DNA of 64,000 nucleotides. Origin: Wolfiporia cocos. Lineage: Eukaryota > Basidiomycota > Agaricomycetes > Polyporales > Phaeolaceae. The stretch is taken from assembly GCA_029448655.1 (NCBI GenBank), contig JACCLO010000005.1, positions 3,534,001 to 3,598,000 on the forward strand, given 5' to 3'. The notes below the pieces were generated by a model. It made no database searches. It had not been told where the DNA came from and saw nothing but the letters and a program-made list of their open reading frames with translations. The position numbers and the translations under genes are program-made. Positions 34,602-47,108 of this stretch are shown here, piece by piece. Numbering within the stretch: position 1 is the stretch's first letter; every line of letters starts with the position of its first letter.

Positions 34602-35162
34602 TGTCACAGTATTACACTGTGGCATGCCCAGGCTATCTTTTTAATACAGATTTTACAGGGTTTTCCAGCCTTCGTATGGCCCCTAGATCTATGGTAGCAC
34701 CTCCACATCCCTCCCTCTTACGTTAGACGCCAGACCTAGTAGATAAGATAAGATATGTATGGTGCCTGGGGTAGGTGTGTTCTCACATCACGGTCACTAT
34801 ACATCACGATGTGTTACTGTTACTGCACAGCCTCAGTTACTACGGTGCACGGCCCTCGTACCTTAGGGCAGCCATTACTGGCTTGTGATATGCTCATGTA
34901 TATATGGTTGTAGAAGATGGGGCTTACTCCCCATCTTTAGGATTTTCGGCAATTGGGCTTAGGCCCCTTTCCAACTGGACTCCCTGTGTGCTGTCTCGCT
35001 GGTTGACCTCAACACTCTCGTCTCACCTCACACATGCTAGTCTGGTAGCTGCATGATATAGCAATGTCAGCCACCTTACATCTGCCTGCCTCTGAGGATA
35101 AGGAGTTAGGGAGTTAGGAGTTCCCCACTAGCGCAGTTCCACAGTCCAGTGAGACTGTGTCA
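34602..35162 (+). mobile_element. Solo LTR, family A, near-TSD ATGGG/ATGAG
   Basis: 561 bp, TGTCACAG to CTGTGTCA. The flanking pentamers differ at one base. CATGTATATATGG box and stem AGATGGGG/CCCCATCT (about 34915-34938). Confidence 0.8.
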
Positions 35163-35186
35163 ATGAGCTGGTCATTCAGTTGCATC

Positions 35187-35565
35187 TGTCACAGAGTGTG
35201 GCACGCCGCCTTGTGCGTCAGGTGACCCTGTAGATAAGATCGTTAGATTAGATGGGGGCACCATTACTGGCGTCACATCATCACATGGTCACTAGTAGCA
35301 CATGACGTTGGGCTGCAGCGCATGGGCCCCTTTAGGGCAAGTAGACTACAAGTAATGTGTCATGTACTTAGCCAAGCAAGGATGAGCCTTACAGCTCATC
35401 CTCTAGATTCTAGTTGTTAGGCTAAGGCCTCTCTGCTACCCTCCATGTGCACACCTGCCTGCCTCGTCAACCTAGGACCAGGGTTGCCTCTGCGCGGCAC
35501 TTGGCTGGACGCCACTACGCGCGTATGCACTTGGATAGGGGGCCACGGTAAGTAGCACCGTGACA
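35187..35565 (+). mobile_element. Short solo LTR, TSD GCATC
   Basis: 379 bp, TGTCACAG to CCGTGACA; GCATC at 35182-35186 and 35566-35570. CATGTACTTAG box and stem GGATGAGC/GCTCATCC (about 35380-35402). Confidence 0.85.
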
Positions 35566-36530
35566 GCATCATAGTACAAGTACTGTCCTGTCTCAAGTTG
35601 TCCATCTCTTTTTCTTATCTCTACCTCATACTTCCACCATCTCCCAAGGTATGCACAGCTCTGGTGAGGTGATCATAGAGAAGATTGGTTGCTTCATGCA
35701 GAACACAGCAAATGAAACAAGTTCCAGTGAGTATATGCATGCTCAACACTTGTCTCTGATAACTTCTGTCTGTAGATACAGACTGCAGAGGTGCATGCAT
35801 TCCCCATTCTTGCGTTGCACCCCAAGATGACACTTCTCCTTTATCAGACTCCAGGGACTTTGTCTAGATAGGTTACAAATGCACAGCTTAAGTATGTACA
35901 AGCTGTCCCTTTTTATGCTAACAGTGACTCATCTGCCCATACTACCCCAATTATCAGCCCCCCAACTCCCACCACACCCGCCATTTTCGCCTTGGCATGC
36001 TATTGACTCTGATCAATGCACGACTCTGATTGCACCATCATGCGCCGAGCACATCGACTTCCAACATATGTGCACCATTTTTTGAGTGAGTCACATACTT
36101 TCCAAAGTGATGAACTCGAGTAGATCCTGATATACACATAGGATCACCCTGATAGATTTGCAAATTCTCTTCGATGTGCTCAAGTGCTCTGAGGATAGGT
36201 TCATGTATTTTCTGGTATGGTGCAAAACATGGATGCAGATGGTTTTGTGTATCCTCTGATAGACTCAGAAGATGAGATTCAGTGGATTTTGGTATTTTCT
36301 GGTAGCTGTTGATAGATTAAAGCAATTAAAAAATGAGGTCTGATATGGACAAGTATGCTCTGATTGAGTGAGCCTCTGCATATTGGTATGTTCCAGTATC
36401 AGTATCTTGGGATAGTCACTACATTTTCAGACAGGGCTGTTGGGTATTTTCTGGTAATTAGTAGTATATTGAAATGCTATCCTACTAGCTTGTGGTACAT
36501 TACAGTGGCTTCCAGTATACTACCAGGTGC
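35566..36530 (+). other. Unassigned; possible unrecognised spliced coding remnant
   Basis: The plus strand at about 35649-35865 reads MHSSGEVIIEKIGCFMQNTA, then after a GTGAGT...GTAG intron-like gap DTDCRGACIPHSCVAPQDDT. The remainder (36100-36520) is low-complexity TGATAGA/TTTTCTGGTA-rich DNA. No domain recognised; this may be the interior of a retrotransposon. Confidence 0.25.
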
Positions 36531-37069
36531 TGACACAGACTTACAAGTCTGTATGACTGGCACCGCCAGGAACCCCTAAGTCCTATGGCCAAGCAGTCAA
36601 CCTAGCGCAAGGTGCTGCATAAAGGTCGCCAGGCGCTGCAGACTAGCAAGACGAAGACTAAGAGGGTCAAGACGAACCAGCGCACACAGAGAGATGCAAG
36701 AAAGGGGCCAAGCCCAGTTGCCGAAAATCTAAGAGATGGGTTGTAAGACCCATCTCACTACCCTTAAGTACATGGAGCGCAGCTTGCCAGTAATGGCTGC
36801 CCTAAACGATAAGGCCCATGTGGCGTATCTAAGGGAACGTGCCAGACTGTAACGCTAATGTAACTACGTGACAGGGGAAGTGACCGTGATGCAGGTAAGC
36901 GCGAGCACGCGCTACCCCGGAGTGCTAGTATCTACTGAGTCAGGTGATCTGTACGGTATGGGATGGACACGGAGGTGGAATAGGGGTACGGCGCGGACGC
37001 TGCTCGCTCGTCCGCGGGCAAGAACCTACTGGGGGATGCCGTTAGAGCCCCTCCGGGTGTTTTGTGACA
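36531..37069 (-). mobile_element. Solo LTR, family A, TSD GGTGC
   Basis: 539 bp, TGACACAG to TTGTGACA; GGTGC at 36526-36530 and 37070-37074. Stem GAGATGGG/CCCATCTC (about 36731-36755) beside a weakened TATA (TACTTAAG, minus strand). Confidence 0.88.
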
Positions 37070-37531
37070 GGTGCCTAAAAAAATAGCAAATTCTATGAAG
37101 AGTCCAACTTTAGTATCAGATCATATCGGGTAGCTACTGATAGAATCTGATATGAGGTACTTTCACTGGGATTCAGGTCCTACAATTGTGCAACAGCTGG
37201 GGGATGATATGAATTCAAGCTGCCTATGCTTACAAGTTTCTTGCAACCTTAGGACATCACACTTGGTGTTGATTGTATTGACACTGCAAAAGCAAGTCTT
37301 TCCTCTTTCGCTGTGATGGAGCCCACTCCCTCTGTGAGGGCAGCTTAATGCCAAAGAATGCTGTGACCTTTTACTCACTACCTCGCTCAACTGTTCATGA
37401 TTTTGCAAAAGCATAGCTACTTGTAGCACACACAATGGCTACTCTATCTACTCTGAATGCTTTCCAACACAATCTAAACTGATTTCATGGCAAACTTTGT
37501 GGTTTGCAACTCACAAACATATGTAGTGGGT
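37070..37531 (-). other. Unassigned; gene-like fragments on the minus strand
   Basis: Minus-strand text such as QVAMLLQNHEQLSE flanked by GT and AG dinucleotides hints at a decayed spliced reading frame. Not assignable. Confidence 0.2.
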
Positions 37532-37961
37532 TGACACAAGACTACACTTAGTGTCTGAAGGCCTATGTAGGCAGTCTGGCATGCAAATAGCCACCCTTGC
37601 GGCAATGGTGTTCCGAGATGTCACTGACTCAGACTAGGCAGGCAAGAGGGGAAGCCAAGAGGGACTAAGCCCAACATACAAATTAACGACTCTGAGGTGT
37701 AAGCCTCAGAGTGAGCTAATCTATATACATGAGAGGCATACACTACTTGATGTGGGACCCACCCTAAAGGCAGGGTCTGCATGCACTATCAGTGATGGGC
37801 CTTAGGTAAGCATGTACTTAGGTAGGCTAATGATCAGAGACCGAGAGGGGGGGCTATGCATAACTACAAGTACACTGTGTATAGACGATGTATGGTCATG
37901 TGACTACCAGTGCATGAAGTCCTGGGATTGACCCAGGAGGAGGGCAGAAGAATCTGTGACA
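37532..37961 (-). mobile_element. Solo LTR, family A, TSD TGGGT
   Basis: 430 bp, TGACACAA to CTGTGACA; TGGGT at 37527-37531 and 37962-37966. Stem CTCTGAGG/CCTCAGAG (about 37687-37710) and TATATACATG box. Near its end lies GGGATTGACCC, a degenerate B box. Confidence 0.87.
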
Positions 37962-38091
37962 TGGGTCATGCTGGTCCTGGTGCTACTTCATTATAAATAC
38001 ATTACCCCTTCCTGGGTCGAACCCAGGGATTCACATCTAATAGTCACATGATCTGTTGTAGACGTGGATGTTCATGTGTTGCACCCCCCTG

Positions 38092-38639
38092 TATCACAGT
38101 ATGGCTTACTGCGAGATACCTGGTCCTCTAGACCCTCCTATCCCACATAGAGGTACACCTGCTAGGGCAGACCACCGTGTGTTGTTGTAACGTCGAGAGG
38201 CTGTCAGAGGCGCTAACCACAGACTAGCTGTCAAGACAGGAAGTGAGGCAGACAGGCACACAGGGAGTAATCCACAAAGAGGGCCTTGGTGCCCCAATGA
38301 TGAGATTCTAAGTTCTGAGCTCTAAGGCTCAGAACCCTATGGCTTAAGTACATGGGTCACACTAATGTACTAGTGTCTACCCTAAAGCTATGAGTCTGTG
38401 CACAGCCTGTAAGGGCATAACTAAGGACGTTGCTATGTACTAAGTCAGGCAATGTCCATAGCTAGTGCTGACCAGGTGCTACTATGGATAGTCATCTAAT
38501 CTAATCTACCTATGGAGGCACTAGCTGGCGTGTAGCACTGGTACTGGCACTAGGGGAAGGGGTGCTCACACAGAGCCCTAATAACCTCCTAAAAACCTGT
38601 AGAAAATAGGAGCGATGCCCCAGATTCTCATCTGTGACA
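38092..38639 (-). mobile_element. Solo LTR, family A, TSD CCCTG, mutated terminus
   Basis: 548 bp. CCCTG at 38087-38091 and 38640-38644. The first base pair of the terminus is TA instead of TG. Stem GTTCTGAGC/GCTCAGAAC (about 38312-38335). Confidence 0.78.
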
Positions 38640-38664
38640 CCCTGGTCACATGGTATGTAGGTCA

Positions 38665-39072
38665 TGTCACAGTATGCTGTGGCACAGCCTGGTTGTAAGT
38701 AACGTGACTTGTTTAGATTAGATTAGACCTACGTCATAGATAAGTAGGGCGGTAGCGCCAGCTCATGGTCACATTAGTTACATTGTTATGTGTTACTGTA
38801 ACATGCACACTGACCCCTTCAGGGCAGGTGGTAGCTTAGTGATGCATCATGTATATACGGTCAACATCTGAGGGGACTAGCCCTCAGACTTGATATTCTC
38901 GTTGTCAGGGTTAAGCCCTGGTACCCACCTCTATTGTGTGACTCAGAGCCTGACTCCTGCCCTGTCTCTTAACCTTATGGCTTACTAGACTGGGGGCTGC
39001 CTCTGAATGTTGTCAACGTTCAAGCACTTGGAGTTACCATCGCCCGAGCTACAGTACGTGCATATTGCAACA
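38665..39072 (+). mobile_element. Solo LTR related to 44966-47578, near-TSD GGTCA/GGTTA
   Basis: 408 bp starting TGTCACAG and ending CATATTGCAACA; aligns with the de-nested 44966-47578 LTR. Stem CATCTGAGG/CCTCAGA near 38865-38890. Confidence 0.65.
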
Positions 39073-39700
39073 GGTTACCTTACTTATGTAACACATGGCT
39101 GTACCCTAGCTACACATGGACCCCTTCTTCAGGGTATTTACATAGCAACGTGCTGGCTCCCCATGTATATAACCTATGTGTGAGGTCTTACAACCTCATG
39201 CTTGCCAATCTCGACATTGGGTACTGTCCCTCTTAACTCGGTGTGCTCGACTGGTCCACAAATATGCCTGCCTTAGCAACAGGCCCCCTTTAGTTGCCAC
39301 CCTTAGTGCATACCAAGCCCCCCTCTTTGGGATATCACACACACCGTATAGTTGTGTCACATTCTATGTTCTGCTTATGTACTGCACTTGGGCCAGTTCA
39401 GGGTAGACACTTAAGTATTAGTGCACTGCATGTATATATACTAGGCTATGTCTGAGGCATACTCCTCAGACAGTTCAATGTACCATCTAGAGGTGTGTCC
39501 CTCTTAGACCTCCATCCTCTGCTGCTTGTGACTACCCTTGCTTGTCTGCAACCTTGACACTCAACCTCAGTGTCTGCCCTCTACCTCTGAGCCAACTCTA
39601 GGAGGAGTGATGACCCTGGCTAGGGACCTCTGAGATGGGATGTAGGCATTGGATGTCAGGTGTTGGGTTAGCAGTTGGCCATGGGCCAGTAGTGGAGATG
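39073..39700 (+). mobile_element. Two truncated family-A LTR fragments
   Basis: One (to 39360, ending GTTGTGTCA) has CATGTATATAACC and stem GTGAGGTC/GACCTCA-like pairing TGAGG/CCTCA (39181-39203). The other has CATGTATATATAC and stem GTCTGAGG/CCTCAGAC (39449-39470). No duplications found. Confidence 0.5.
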
Positions 39701-39982
39701 GACCCAAGGTCTCTAGGTCAATGAGACTCAATTGCTCACACTAATGAGCTTGCATTTAAATTTGACAGCCGATTTTCTGACCATTTGAGATTTATAGCAC
39801 ACAAGAAATATGTATACGAGCAACAGCAGTACACGAGGAGAAAATGCGAGTACAGAAGTGAAGGGGAGCAGCAATATTTCTTTGGTACAACCATGTAGTC
39901 CGAGATTTAATAGCAGTACACATTTATGGAGCAATGATAGCAGTGACAAGGTCAAATGATAGCAGAGAAAGCATCAATGAGA
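39701..39982. other. Unassigned purine-rich sequence
   Basis: No gene or repeat recognised before the family-B LTR at 39983. Confidence 0.3.
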
Positions 39983-40455
39983 TGTCACAGATCGTATTTT
40001 TCCGCTATTTCTAGCCATTTATCTGGTATTTCTATGCCTACCTACAAGTTATCTGGGACTTATCCCAGCATGCTGACCTGCCGAGCTAACCTAATGGTTA
40101 TGCAAGGCTTTATCTGCTTATAAGGGCACTTATGTGCTACTAAGCATCTATGACTCAGCCAAATACACTAGTCATCCTTTGTGACTATGTCTATGGTCCA
40201 GCCACAAGGCCTATACCTAGACCACCAAATGTCACAACAATGTCATAAGGGCTAGACCCGTCTACATCACCACCCTGGCCTTCACCCTGGCCAGACTCAT
40301 GACATCATCCCTGACAACACACACACATCATACAGCCTAGCCTATGACATCACAACTTCTAGACCACAAGGTCTATGAGCCAACATCACACCACTATGGT
40401 GCAACCAGACATAAGGCCGAATAAGCCCTCATCCCTATTGGTCCAGCACACTGTA

Positions 40456-42101
40456 TGACACACGCTACTACCTAAGACACACACCCGGGGGAAGGGGGCT
40501 CACTCAAAGGCGCCTTCCTGGTCCGGGGCATCTAAGGCAGAAGAGGCCAAGACAAGTCTGAGGTTCACTCAAGACTGTCTGGTGTTTATATAGTCCTACA
40601 CTATTGTTTGTACATGTTATGGTGTGTGGCCCATAGGGCATCGGCGCTGAGGTAATCTACGTGCTACGTGGTGGCCAGTAAGGGCATCGGAGTGCGAGCG
40701 CTGGTACAGCTAGGGGAGCGCTGGATATCTATGGCAACGTAGCGGGTTAGGCCCGATCTGTGGTTCTCGTCGATTGAGGGTTCACCGGTAATGGTGGGGT
40801 TCTATGTCCGTGATCAGGGCGTCTGCTGTCCAGGTTCCCAAGGACTGGTACTGAGGGGAAGGCACATGGTGGCCCAGGTTCCCACATGCTGGTACTGAAG
40901 GATGATGTCTGCTGAGAATGTGGACTGGCCAGTACGGGCCATGTGTGACATAGGGTGATTGAGCATGATCGGCTGCAATCAGTACGTAGAGTCCTGTGAC
41001 TGCTAGGGTTCTCAGCCGTACAGGTGCTGCCCGAGGTCGGTGTTCCTCGTAGACTAGGGTGGCTGGAGTTTAAGGCCTTCCGTGGGCCTTTGTCTGTATA
41101 GTACATAGTCCGTGCCAGTAATGGCGTGAGTTCATGATCGGTAATGACCGTGTAGCCGGTAATGGCTGTGGTTCGTGGAGGCGGGAGGCATAGGGTTCAG
41201 TTGGTCGGGTGGACGTGGTCCTAGTGACACAGACTTACGCGTCTGTGCGACCCTGGGCTCAGGGGGATCCCTAACATGCCTACAAGGCGGTGCGTGACCG
41301 CAGCAGCGGTGACGACGTCGGCTGTACCCCAAGGTGGGGACTCCTAAGATGTGACGTACTGAAGGAGCGCACAGACAAGCAAGAGAGAGAGGGCCCTTGG
41401 GCCAGAGATCACGCAGGGAAGTCGTAAGAAAGGCACTAGAGGTGCATTGTCAAGAATTTTAAGGATGAGGATGTAAGTCCTCATCCGCCGTACTTATACA
41501 TGAGGTGTTGGCCAGTAATGGCCACCCTAAAGTACTGGCCTGTGCGTTGTAACTAAGAGAGCACATGATAACATGTAACTACCGTAACACATGTAACGAG
41601 TGTGACCATGATGTGTCCGTACCTGAGGTGCGCGCTACCCTACAGCGCTAACCAAACGATCAGGTGACCTACAGTATCTGGGAGTAACGTGAGAGGTGGC
41701 TAAGGCGCAGAGGAGTGGCGTACGCCTAGCGCCGCCTGTACAACCTATAGCGAGGGATGTTACGTATCCTCATGGAAAGTTTGTGACACCTAGCCGTGAG
41801 TCTGGATGGTCGTGACCTGATGAGGTGTGGTCCAGGTAGCAAGGGGTTGGTCTGGTTAGGTGCTACTGGGCTCATCATAGTTGGTCAGGGTCACGTGACT
41901 GCTATAGGCTTTTATGTTGGACTGGACGTGTGGTCTGGGACTAGGGTTCTTAGGTGTGGCTGGTGATGCTGTTAGCTAGTGCCCGTGGTGGTATGTGTGT
42001 AGGGCTTGGATCTAGCTGAGGCATCGGGTTTCCAGCCTCGGGGGTGCTCTCAATGATCGGAAAAGGTACTGTGTCTAAAGACTTGAAATTGGCATGTGAC
42101 A
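40456..42101 (-). mobile_element. Family-D solo LTR (middle level), TSD CTGTA
   Basis: TGACACACGC to CATGTGACA; CTGTA at 40451-40455 and 42102-42106. About 1077 bp after subtracting the LTR nested at 41225-41788. Same unit as 31715-34055. Confidence 0.9.
41225..41788 (-). mobile_element. Family-A solo LTR (innermost level), TSD CCTAG
   Basis: 564 bp, TGACACAG to TTGTGACA; CCTAG at 41220-41224 and 41789-41793. Stem GGATGAGGA/TCCTCATCC (about 41463-41489). Confidence 0.92.
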
Positions 42102-43080
42102 CTGTACAAGCCACATGACCACCTCTAGACTCAGTGCAAGCCTTAGTCAACCAGCCTAGCCTTCCAGCCCAGCTTCCCCTGGTCTCCACCCAGGCCCTTA
42201 CACATCTGCAATGCCTAATTGGCCCAGATAACGAATCTGCCTCGGCCTCTTGCCAGGCTCTAATGACATCATGCAGGTCCAGCCCTGCTACATCACTTTA
42301 TGGACCTACAGTCCTAAACATCCCATCATCCTTTACAATCCATTCAGTCATTACCAGCCTTACACAGTCATTGTAGGTAACAGACTTAGCTGTGTCACTG
42401 TAGAAGTGCACAGATCTTTACGTTTAGGACAGGCCTTACAGCCTTGCTTTATCACATGTATATATACCAGGATCACATGCTTACACTGATCTTTAGTTCT
42501 ATTCTTCTCAGCTAGCACCTGAGAAGCTTATCCCTCCTTTGCTGTGCTTGACTGGCTCCCCTTGTCACCTTCTCCCTCACCTTTGAGTATTAGGTGGTGA
42601 GTCCCACAGCTAGTCTGTGTCATGAGAGCAAATTTGGAGCTTCATAGCAATAGATGAGGAATAAGATCTCTGGCCTGGATGCATTAGAAATCACATCTGA
42701 CATGCTTGGTGTTCTTGCATGAACTATCTCCATTGTCAGCAATGTTGTGCTTGTGCTTGTTGACACGGATCTACCGTGGCACTCACCAAGCCTGTATCCT
42801 TGTATGAAAGGTGACTTAGTGAGGGTATAATCCAGTGCAGCAGGGGTGAGATGATATTCTACGGCACAAGCTGAGAGAATAATAGAACTAGAGTATAAAG
42901 GCGTCTAGCCCTATTGTTATATACATGCTTATAGGATGGTCACGTGCTACTAGCTAGTACCTACCATTCCGAGTTATGTGGCTTTGCCAAGTGGCGAAGC
43001 TTATCTTATCAGTTGTTTAGGACTCTATCTACAATGGCCGTGATGGGCCCTAATGGCCGCACCAATAGTAGGAGAGGGAT

Positions 43081-43614
43081 TGTTACAGATCGAATATCCG
43101 TTCAACTGAAATAACTAAGTCAAGTTACTCAGCGTATCGAGTAGCGCACTACTCGTCGGACTCAGCAGAGTCGAGCATCGATATACTAGCTGCGGGCTTA
43201 ATTGCTCAAGCCTTTGAGAACGAGTATAGGATCCTTGTATTTCAACAAGGTCGAGCTGAGGGACTCGACCAGTATTTACAATGAGTCTTTATACTACACT
43301 TCTGTAACCGGGGTCATAGTGTCCTTGGTACTGCTACCATTAAGTCCATAAGGTTAGTACACTCCGATAACTAAGCTGGATTGCTGCGGTTGAGCGCAAC
43401 AGTGGATGAAACGCAGAAGCACGGTGGTTAGACACCAGATATCCGCTAGAACCTGATACGCTACGAGACTATGGGCATAGGGCTGTTGTACATGAAATGG
43501 GGGTTGCTGGTTGAACAGGGAACCCTAGAAAGTAAACGCGCGATAGTGCGGTTGAACGCTAAGTCCTCCTCTCCAGTGAGGCGTCGAAAATATGCGAAAT
43601 AATATGGACTGTCA
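43081..43614 (-). mobile_element. Family-C solo LTR, TSD GGGAT
   Basis: 534 bp, TGTTACAG to GACTGTCA; GGGAT at 43076-43080 and 43615-43619. Stem GGTCGAG/CTCGACC next to a TATAAAGACTC box on the minus strand. Confidence 0.85.
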
Positions 43615-44322
43615 GGGATTTGTGATGTTATCGTTAGTAACACGGGCACAGCCCGGGTATAGGGAAAGGCTGGTTGCTGGTACCTTGCGGTATTATGGCA
43701 ATTGGTCGGACCTTGCGTGCTGACCAAGGCGAGACGCCGAGGTAGCTATGCCATTGGACGGAAGTACCGTGGCATGTGTTAATGTACCGGACCGTGTGGT
43801 TACCGGGACATGTGTTGGACTAGGCCGTGAGGCTAGGTCCGGAGGTTGGGCTTCGCCGTGATGGCAGAAGACCGGGGATTGGCAAAGGCCAATCCATGAG
43901 GCGGTCCACATGTGCTGGACCAATAGCAATATAGCCTTGCGGCTATGTTTAGCTATGATGCCATGGTTGTGCGAGAATGGCATGCTCGTGATGTCATTAT
44001 GGTCTAGGACCTTATGACATGTGTGGTCTAGCTCTTGACGGGCAGGACCGGTGACGTAGCGATGACGTTGCTTATGTCTGGACTTGTATGACGTATTGCT
44101 GATAGGCACAGCGAGGCACATTGCCTTAGCGATATTGTCATTAGTCTTGACTAGTGTGTTATGCTTTGTCGGGTGTGCTTAGTAGCGTGTTTAGCGCTAA
44201 TGTAAGCGATAAGCCCAGTTAAGGACTTGTGTTATGGCAATGGGAGTTAACCCGTAGATAACTTGTAGTTAGATGTATAAATCCCGGATAAATTGCTATA
44301 ATCATAGGAAAAATGCTGTAAG

Positions 44323-44903
44323 TGTCACAGAATATCCAGGGGGATATTGGACAACCCTCACTATAGCATTATGAGCACCGCTGCACGTGCGCGCACCCCT
44401 CTATGTTAAGTTTCCTCTCTGTTATCTCTTAGATATTGCATCGGTCACCTGACCAGGTAGATGAGCGCTATTCAGGCAGCGCGTGTGCCACTGTACTCAC
44501 ATGACAGGGTCACATCAAAGTATCACATGTATCGCTTACGTACTTACTTACCTCAGCCGTTAGGGCGGTGCTGCGCACGGGCCAGCACTTAAGGGTAGAC
44601 ACGTCACACCGTTTCTCATGTATATAAGATACACTAGGATGGGGCTTACTCCCCATCCTTAAGATTCTAGACGTTTGGGCATTGGCCCCTCTCTTGCATC
44701 TGCGCTGCGTGACTCGCCATATGGTGTCCTCTCATACTTGACTGGTGGCTGGTACGTCTGTGCATGACACCTGTACGACGACTCAGTCATTCCAAGGGAT
44801 GAGCCTCTACACTCACCTCTGCTCGCCACCGACTGGTCATGAAGACCTTGGGGGTTTTCCCCCTGCATATAGCAGGTCGCACAGCCTCTGTAAGTCTGTG
44901 TCA
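44323..44903 (+). mobile_element. Family-A solo LTR, TSD GTAAG
   Basis: 581 bp, TGTCACAG to CTGTGTCA; GTAAG at 44318-44322 and 44904-44908. CATGTATATAAG box and stem GGATGGGG/CCCCATCC (about 44637-44659). Confidence 0.92.
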
Positions 44904-45351
44904 GTAAGCCCCAGATAAATCTGTGACACTTGTTAGGGGTAACTTGTTCAGGGGAGCTGACATTGTGTCACAGAGTAAGCTGTGTCATGCCTCTGTGTTA
45001 GGTAACATGACCTTGACACAAACTTGTGTCTACGTACCAACCACCGTCATCCTAATCTCTGTGGTATCGTCCTATAGCTAGTGTCGAGGTAATCTAATGA
45101 TCATACCCCAGACTAGCAAGGCAGAGGGGGAGTCACAGTTGCAGTCAAGCATGCAGATAGGGAAGTAAGAAGCACTAGGCCAATGTTGAGATTATCAACT
45201 CTGAGGTGAACACCTCAGAGGGAGTAGACTATATACATGCAGTCACAGCAGAGGCCAGTGGGTATGCCCTAATGTATCGGGCCCATGCATAACCATCAGC
45301 ACGCATGTGATGAGATGACTAATCTACTGAGTATGTAATCAGACCTGTATG

Positions 45352-46061
45352 TGTTACGGGTCGAATACCCGTTCATATATTCGAGTCGCGAATATAGATC
45401 GTTCTTCTGCACGTAGGCATGTCACTGTATGCAAGGCAAATACCCGTTAGATGCCTTCAAGTCCTAGAGTTTCTAGGAAGTCGTTTAGATATCCAATATG
45501 CGTTAGAGGATATAATCTGGTTCAAGTGCGAGTCTGATAGAATATAAGACTCGCCTAAGTCCGAGAAGTCAGTGTGCACTTCGAGAACTTAGTCATTCGA
45601 TGGCTCGAGTGAGGAATACTTGAGCGTAGTTTCCTACGTTTGAGAACGAGTATAAGACTTCTTGTTTGTACAACAAGGTCGAGCTGAAGAGCTTCGACAG
45701 TAGGTACATGAGTTTATATACTACGCTGGGTTTCAGGGGTCGAGTCCCTTCCAGATGTCACCACTACTATCTACACTATAGTACCAAACGTTTGATAAGT
45801 ATGCAGTGATATATCCGAAACGATAGATAGGAATGATGATGGCGGTTGGACACCATCTGTCAGCTAGTAATTGATAAAGATGAAATGGTGGCAGAGTTGA
45901 ATCTGTCAGAGATGAAACGCGCCCTATGTGCTAGTACAACTGGGGATGCACCCAGTAGAGTCACGAGTAGCCAGGGGGTTGACTTGTGCAACAAGTCCCT
46001 GTATCGTATTCGCCCGGTGGCTGGTTCTTTCAGCGTTCAAAATTTCAGAATAACCGTAACA
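45352..46061 (-). mobile_element. Family-C solo LTR, third level, TSD GTATG
   Basis: 710 bp, TGTTACGG to CCGTAACA; GTATG at 45347-45351 and 46062-46066. Collinear with 32924-33635 in opposite orientation. Confidence 0.92.
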
Positions 46062-46074
46062 GTATGTAGGTGGC

Positions 46075-47108
46075 TGTCACAGATTTATCTGGGGCTTACA
46101 GCATTTTTCCTACGATTATAGCAATTTATCCGGGATTTATACGTCTAACTACAAGTTATCTACGGGTTAACTCCCATTGCCATACGACAAGCTCTTAACT
46201 GGGCTTATCTACCACATGACCAGCCTAGACAACGCTACGTCACAAGACTAATGATATCATCACATCATCATCGGTAACCACACGGTCCAATATCCACAAT
46301 ACGTCATATACGTCTAGACAATAACATCGTCATAGCTACGTCACTCGGTCTCGCCCATAAGAGCTAGACCTGCCATGTCATAAGATCCTAGATCACAATG
46401 ACAGGCCGAGCGCGGCACGCTCACATAATAATGTCCACACAACCAAACAGCATAATATTAGCAACAAGGCAATAACGCTATAGGTTCGGCCTTCTTGGCC
46501 TCCCACGGACTCGGTACATACCAAGTCCCAGGCTTCTGCCATCACGGCATTGCCCAAACACCGGACCTCGCCTCACGGCTAAGTCCAACACATGCCCTGG
46601 TAACCCTCCGGTCCGGGCATAACACATGCTATGGTACCTGCTGGTCCAATAGCGCAACGACCTCGGCGTCTCGCCTTGGTCATCATACGAAGACCGGCCA
46701 ATAGCCATTATGCCACCAGGTATCCGGCAATCGGCCTTCTCTATACCCGGGCTGCGCCCACGTTATCACAACAATAAGACATAATCCCTCTCCTACTATT
46801 GGTGCGGCCATTACCGGCCCACAACGGCCATTGTAGATAGAGTCCCAAAACAACTGATAAGATAAAGCTTCACCACTTGGCAAAGCCACATAACCCAGTA
46901 AGGTAATGACTAGCTAGTAGCACGTGCCCTCCCGGTAAACATGTATTTAAGTAGGAGCCAAGCGCTCTATACTTTAGTTCTATTCTTCTCGGCGTCCACC
47001 GTAGAAGCATTATCCACCTGCTGCTGCTGCACTTGAGTATTCTCCTCACCAAGTCGCCTAATACCATAGGATACAGGCTTGGTGAGTCCCACAGAGTATT
47101 CTGTGTCA
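46075..47108 (+). mobile_element. Family-B solo LTR, third level, TSD GTGGC
   Basis: 1034 bp, TGTCACAG to CTGTGTCA; GTGGC at 46070-46074 and 47109-47113. Nearly the same sequence as 49402-50432. Confidence 0.93.

Larger units (their letters stand above)
39983..42622 (+). mobile_element. Family-B solo LTR (outermost of a three-level nest), TSD TGAGA
   Basis: TGTCACAG to CTGTGTCA with TGAGA at 39978-39982 and 42623-42627. About 989 bp once the nested family-D LTR 40456-42101 is removed. The typical CTTTAGTTCTATTCTTCTC block is at about 42492. Confidence 0.9.
42761..44928 (-). mobile_element. Family-B solo LTR with two insertions, TSD CTTGT
   Basis: TGACACGG to CTGTGACA; CTTGT at 42756-42760 and 44929-44933. 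Nested elements at 43081-43614 and 44323-44903 account for its excess length; without them it is about 1043 bp and collinear with 49402-50432. Confidence 0.9.
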
